Shown one piece after another: positions 6,150 to 8,716 of a stretch of DNA of 8,716 nucleotides. The stretch comes from Spirochaetota bacterium (lineage in GTDB: Bacteria; Spirochaetota; Spirochaetia; DSM-27196; PWMO01). Made by a program: the position numbers and the translations under genes. The notes below the pieces were generated by a model. That model was not told the DNA's origin, ran no database searches, and was given only the letters and a program-made list of their open reading frames with translations. The stretch spans positions 1 through 8,716 of the forward strand of contig JAAAOH010000119.1 of NCBI GenBank assembly GCA_009908925.1, in the 5' to 3' direction. How positions within the stretch are numbered: position 1 is the stretch's first letter; every line of letters starts with the position of its first letter.

Positions 6150-6932
6150 ATGATAGATAAAAAATCCCAGCGGCTGAACGAAATTCTCAACGTTCTCAAG
6201 CGCCGAAACGGCGCCAGCATTAAGGAACTGTCTCAGGAACTCGACGTCTCGCACATGACCATTCGCCGCGACCTCGGCATGCTCGAGGAACAGGGGCTGG
6301 TAACCCTCTTCCACGGCGGAGCGGTCTACAACCAGCGAGACAATGCCAGCGATGCCGATTCCGAGTACTCACTTGTCTCCGCCGAGAGCGAACACGTGAG
6401 TGAAAAACGCCGTATCGGTCGGGCCGCCGCGGATCTGATCGAGCCCGGCGATATCCTCATTATAGACACCGGCTCGACGACCGAAGCGATCGCCCGGGAG
6501 CTTCCCGTCGATACGCCGCTGACGATTCTCTGCTACAGCATGAATGTCCTGCAGGAGGTCACGCGTCACCCTCAGATCGACCTCATCTTTGCAGGGGGAA
6601 ACTTCCACCCGAATACCCTCATGTTCGAGAGCCCCGAGGGCATCTCCCTCATCGAACGAAACCGCGCCGAAAAGGCCTTCGTTTCGGCAGCCGGCGTGAG
6701 CCTCAGACTCGGCGTGACCTGCCTCAACTCCTATGAGCGCGACACCAAGGTCGCCGCCATCCGCTCTTCTCTCTCCCGCATTCTCGTTGCCGACTCCTCG
6801 AAGTTCGGAAAGATCCAGCCCTCGTACTTTGCCGATATCGGTGACTTCGATGTGGTGGTCACCGATGAGGGCATACCCGAGGAATACGCGGATGAGTTTC
6901 GTGAGCGAGGGATCAGGCTGGTTATCGCGTAG
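6150..6932 (+). CDS. DeoR-family transcriptional regulator of the BMC operon
   Basis: A 260-residue protein of usual DeoR-family length. The N-terminal winged helix-turn-helix spans about residues 5-58, with the family signature I-K-E-L-S-Q-E-L-D-V-S-H-M-T-I-R-R-D-L and L-F-H-G-G-A. The C-terminal sugar-phosphate sensor domain has L-I-E-P-G-D-I-L-I-I-D-T-G-S-T-T (about 96-111), F-A-G-G (147-150), and A-D-S-S-K-F-G-K (214-221). Members usually repress catabolic genes until a phosphorylated sugar binds. Divergent placement, 128 bp from the first shell gene, makes the BMC operon the natural target, and deoxyribose 5-phosphate or a related phosphosugar the natural effector; both are inferences. 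The ATG has AAGGTGAG 5 bases upstream. It ends 27 bp from the convergent tonB gene, with no clear terminator between them. Confidence 0.95.
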   Translation: MIDKKSQRLNEILNVLKRRNGASIKELSQELDVSHMTIRRDLGMLEEQGLVTLFHGGAVYNQRDNASDADSEYSLVSAESEHVSEKRRIGRAAADLIEPGDILIIDTGSTTEAIARELPVDTPLTILCYSMNVLQEVTRHPQIDLIFAGGNFHPNTLMFESPEGISLIERNRAEKAFVSAAGVSLRLGVTCLNSYERDTKVAAIRSSLSRILVADSSKFGKIQPSYFADIGDFDVVVTDEGIPEEYADEFRERGIRLVIA

Positions 6933-6959
6933 AGGGGCGACGTCCAGAAACGAGCAAAC

Positions 6960-7766
6960 TCAATTGAAAACGCCGTCTTCGATCTCGAAAACCACTCGAA
7001 CTCGGAGCGGCATTGGCGCACGCGATGAACCGGGAATATACGAGGCATGGCCGACCGCGGCGCGCGCGGCCTGATCGAGCTCGGCATGTCCCGAGCTTTC
7101 GTCGAGCGTGATGTCGAGGACCGCTCCACCGCCTCCGACGAGGACCGTAAAGGCAACGGTTCCCTCGTGTCCCAGGCGGCGGGCCCGGAAGGGGTATTCC
7201 GGTTCGATCGGCGTAGCGAGGCGGGGTGGACGAGGGGCCCGGGTCTCGGGAGCGAACGGGTTTTCCGCGGACGCGGCGCTGTGTGCGGCAAGGTCGTTCG
7301 CCGGCTCCCCGGCGGGCCCCCGGTCATCGGAGGTCGAGTCACCGGCCGAGTCAGCTGAAGTATCACGACCGGCCGGCAGGTCGTTTGAAGCGTGGGCGTT
7401 AGTCGCGGATATCTCGGCGTCCGCACCCGCGTCAGGCGGCCGATCGGCGCGCTCAGGCGTACGCCGGGAAGCTTCGCCGGTCCCACGCCCCGCGCCGCCG
7501 GCAGTCCCAGCCCTTCCGCCAAGCCCGACACTGTCCGGAACGGCCGCGCCGTCCGGGCGACCCGGGCCGCCCGCATCGCCGGGGGGCCGGCGATCGGCCA
7601 TCACCACCCGTATCGGTGCCACCCCGCCGCCCGCAGTGGCGCCCTCCCCTGCATTCGCGAGGACCATATCCCGCCCTGCGGGCAGAACCGCCACGTGGAG
7701 CGCGCCGAGGAGAACGGCATGCAGCAGAAGAGAGAAAATGATTGCCGCCGACAGGTCTCGCTTCAC
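6960..7766 (-). CDS. tonB: TonB energy-transducing protein with low-complexity linker
   Basis: A 268-residue TonB. It is anchored in the inner membrane and passes proton-motive force from ExbB/ExbD to outer-membrane receptors. One N-terminal membrane helix (about residues 7-28) contains S-L-L-L-H (S12, H16), the same serine-x3-histidine spacing as the functional S16/H20 pair of E. coli TonB. The C-terminal receptor-binding domain is at about 180-268, with A-T-P-I-E-P-E-Y-P-F-R-A-R (Y191-P192), G-T-V-A-F-T-V and S-S-G-H-A-E-L-D-Q-A-A. The periplasmic linker (about 35-178) is Gly/Ala/Asp/Arg/Ser-rich, not the usual Pro-Lys/Pro-Glu spacer. The start is GTG (7766) with a weak purine site (GGACGGA); a stop codon lies in frame upstream and no ATG is available. 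It lies 26 bases after the receptor gene, probably as one unit. ExbB and ExbD are not in the window. Confidence 0.9.
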   Translation of the reverse strand: MKRDLSAAIIFSLLLHAVLLGALHVAVLPAGRDMVLANAGEGATAGGGVAPIRVVMADRRPPGDAGGPGRPDGAAVPDSVGLGGRAGTAGGAGRGTGEASRRTPERADRPPDAGADAEISATNAHASNDLPAGRDTSADSAGDSTSDDRGPAGEPANDLAAHSAASAENPFAPETRAPRPPRLATPIEPEYPFRARRLGHEGTVAFTVLVGGGGAVLDITLDESSGHAELDQAARAAVGHASYIPGSSRAPMPLRVRVVFEIEDGVFN

Positions 7767-7792
7767 GTCATTCCGTCCGAATCAGGATCCGA

Positions 7793-8716
7793 TCAGTATT
7801 CCCACCGTGCACCAATCTCATACGTGCGGCCGGGCATGGGGTACCAGCCGCCGTAGTAGACGCGCGTCGGGGTACGATCGTCCAAAAGATTCCGCGCGGC
7901 GAGGTAGGTCGAAAGTCCGAAATCTCCCGACCACTCGAGGCGTGCGCCCCATTCCGTACGGCCCGGAATCATATCCAGATCGTTTGCCTCGTCGCCTCCT
8001 TCATAGAACGATGAGGTGAAGCGCGCATCACTACCAACGCTGAACCCCAGGGGCAGCTCCGCGCGAACCTCGCCCGTCACGCTGTGAGCCGGCACGAGGG
8101 GCACGATATTCCCCTCGTGTTCGCCGGCGGCGAGCTCCGCGCGGACATAGTCATACCCCGCGCCCAGGGTCAGAACCGCATATCGATAGGAGGCGTCGAG
8201 CGTGGCCCCGTAACGGATGGTCTCCCCGGTATTGAGGTTGCGGAACTCCGCAGAGTCGAAGACGATCTCGTCCGCCATCCAGATCACGAAGGGTGCCGCC
8301 GAGGCGGTGATCATGTCGTTGTCGTAGGATGCGCCGAGTACCATGCTGTGACCGCGCTCGGGGTCGAGGTCGTCGTAGAAGGTATCCGAGCCGTAGCCCG
8401 AATACACCACCTGCTCATCGAGGGCGGGGTACCGGAAGGTGCGGCCGTAGCGGGCCGACAGCTTGATTGTTTCTGCCGGAAGGTAGGACAGCCCGGCGTC
8501 GGCGACGATTGGAACATGAACATCGCGTCCGTCGATCGCCCCGTCCTCTGAGTCACCTTCGAGGGCGGCGTACTCATAGCGCGCGCCGGCCTCAATAATG
8601 ATTCGGTCCCGCACGGAGGCTTTTAGCCGTATCCAGGGAGCGTAGACGTTCCGAGTGAGCCCGGCCTCGAAGGTCGTCGTGTCCCGATCCTCGGTGGCGA
8701 AGCGCTCGATACTCAG
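7793..8716 (-). CDS. TonB-dependent outer-membrane receptor, C-terminal part only
   Basis: The frame is open from the right edge to the stop at 7793, giving 308 residues of a beta-barrel C-terminus. It shows alternating aromatic/polar strands, the barrel landmark L-D-P-E-R-G-H-S-M-V-L-G-A-S-Y, late-strand motifs N-L-N-T-G-E-T-I-R-Y-G and A-A-R-N-L-L-D-D-R-T-P-T-R, and the end P-M-P-G-R-T-Y-E-I-G-A-R-W-E-Y, with the aromatic final residue needed for barrel assembly. The N-terminal signal, TonB box and plug are outside the window. The closing P-x-P-G-R-T-Y is common in vitamin B12 and siderophore receptors such as BtuB/CirA, but substrate cannot be assigned. tonB follows directly on the same strand, so this receptor probably has its own dedicated TonB. 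No functional tie to the BMC operon is visible; a cobalamin riboswitch, if any, would lie upstream of the window. Confidence 0.88.
   Translation of the reverse strand: MSIERFATEDRDTTTFEAGLTRNVYAPWIRLKASVRDRIIIEAGARYEYAALEGDSEDGAIDGRDVHVPIVADAGLSYLPAETIKLSARYGRTFRYPALDEQVVYSGYGSDTFYDDLDPERGHSMVLGASYDNDMITASAAPFVIWMADEIVFDSAEFRNLNTGETIRYGATLDASYRYAVLTLGAGYDYVRAELAAGEHEGNIVPLVPAHSVTGEVRAELPLGFSVGSDARFTSSFYEGGDEANDLDMIPGRTEWGARLEWSGDFGLSTYLAARNLLDDRTPTRVYYGGWYPMPGRTYEIGARWEY

Noticed and set aside
6933..6959. Bidirectional terminator between the regulator and tonB
   Set aside because: Only 27 bases, with no convincing stem or T run on either strand.
6731..7576. Minus-strand open frame crossing the regulator end and the tonB region
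   Set aside because: It overlaps two genes with clear family matches in other frames, and its Arg/Pro/Ser-rich product has no recognisable features.

Overview
The window holds a compact, apparently complete bacterial microcompartment (BMC) operon of the sugar-phosphate-utilising type (SPU in the Axen et al. locus taxonomy). It is flanked by a divergent DeoR-family regulator, a TonB/TonB-dependent receptor pair, and the start of a lipoprotein gene. The DNA is GC-rich, and lipobox, TonB and outer-membrane receptor genes point to a diderm (Gram-negative) bacterium. I cannot place it from sequence alone. A spirochaete or another environmental diderm is a guess; the permuted tandem shell protein resembles those of Haliangium- and planctomycete-type compartments as I remember them.

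Layout. 1-236 (minus): 5' part of a lipoprotein gene running off the left edge, with a promoter candidate at 327-354. 387-6021 (minus): ten genes in one direction, with gaps of 60 bp or less and several overlaps. In transcription order they are a permuted tandem shell protein (BMC-T), a hexamer shell protein (BMC-H), two pentamer vertex proteins (BMC-P), a PduT-like BMC-T carrying a CPGK cysteine, a CoA-acylating aldehyde dehydrogenase, two more BMC-P, an RpiB-family isomerase and deoxyribose-phosphate aldolase DeoC. 6022-6149: divergent control region with a near-consensus promoter for the BMC operon and several short dyads and repeats. 6150-6932 (plus): DeoR-family regulator. 6960-7766 (minus): TonB. 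7793-8716 (minus): C-terminal part of a TonB-dependent receptor running off the right edge.

How the genes fit together (family knowledge plus inference). DeoC would cleave 2-deoxyribose 5-phosphate to glyceraldehyde 3-phosphate and acetaldehyde inside the shell. The aldehyde dehydrogenase would turn acetaldehyde, CoA and NAD+ into acetyl-CoA and NADH, with the shell holding back the toxic volatile aldehyde. Both enzymes have an N-terminal amphipathic segment with the same hydrophobic spacing, followed by an Ala/Gly/Ser-rich linker, as expected of encapsulation peptides. RpiB-like isomerase would act on a phosphosugar, but its usual catalytic cysteine position is aspartate, so its substrate is open. 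The DeoR-family protein presumably senses a phosphosugar and controls the divergent operon.

Most notable points: no phosphotransacylase or alcohol dehydrogenase is present, so CoA and NAD+ recycling is unexplained; there are four distinct vertex proteins in two tandem pairs; the RpiB active site is altered; a shell protein may carry an iron-sulfur centre; and the operator region is dense in repeats.
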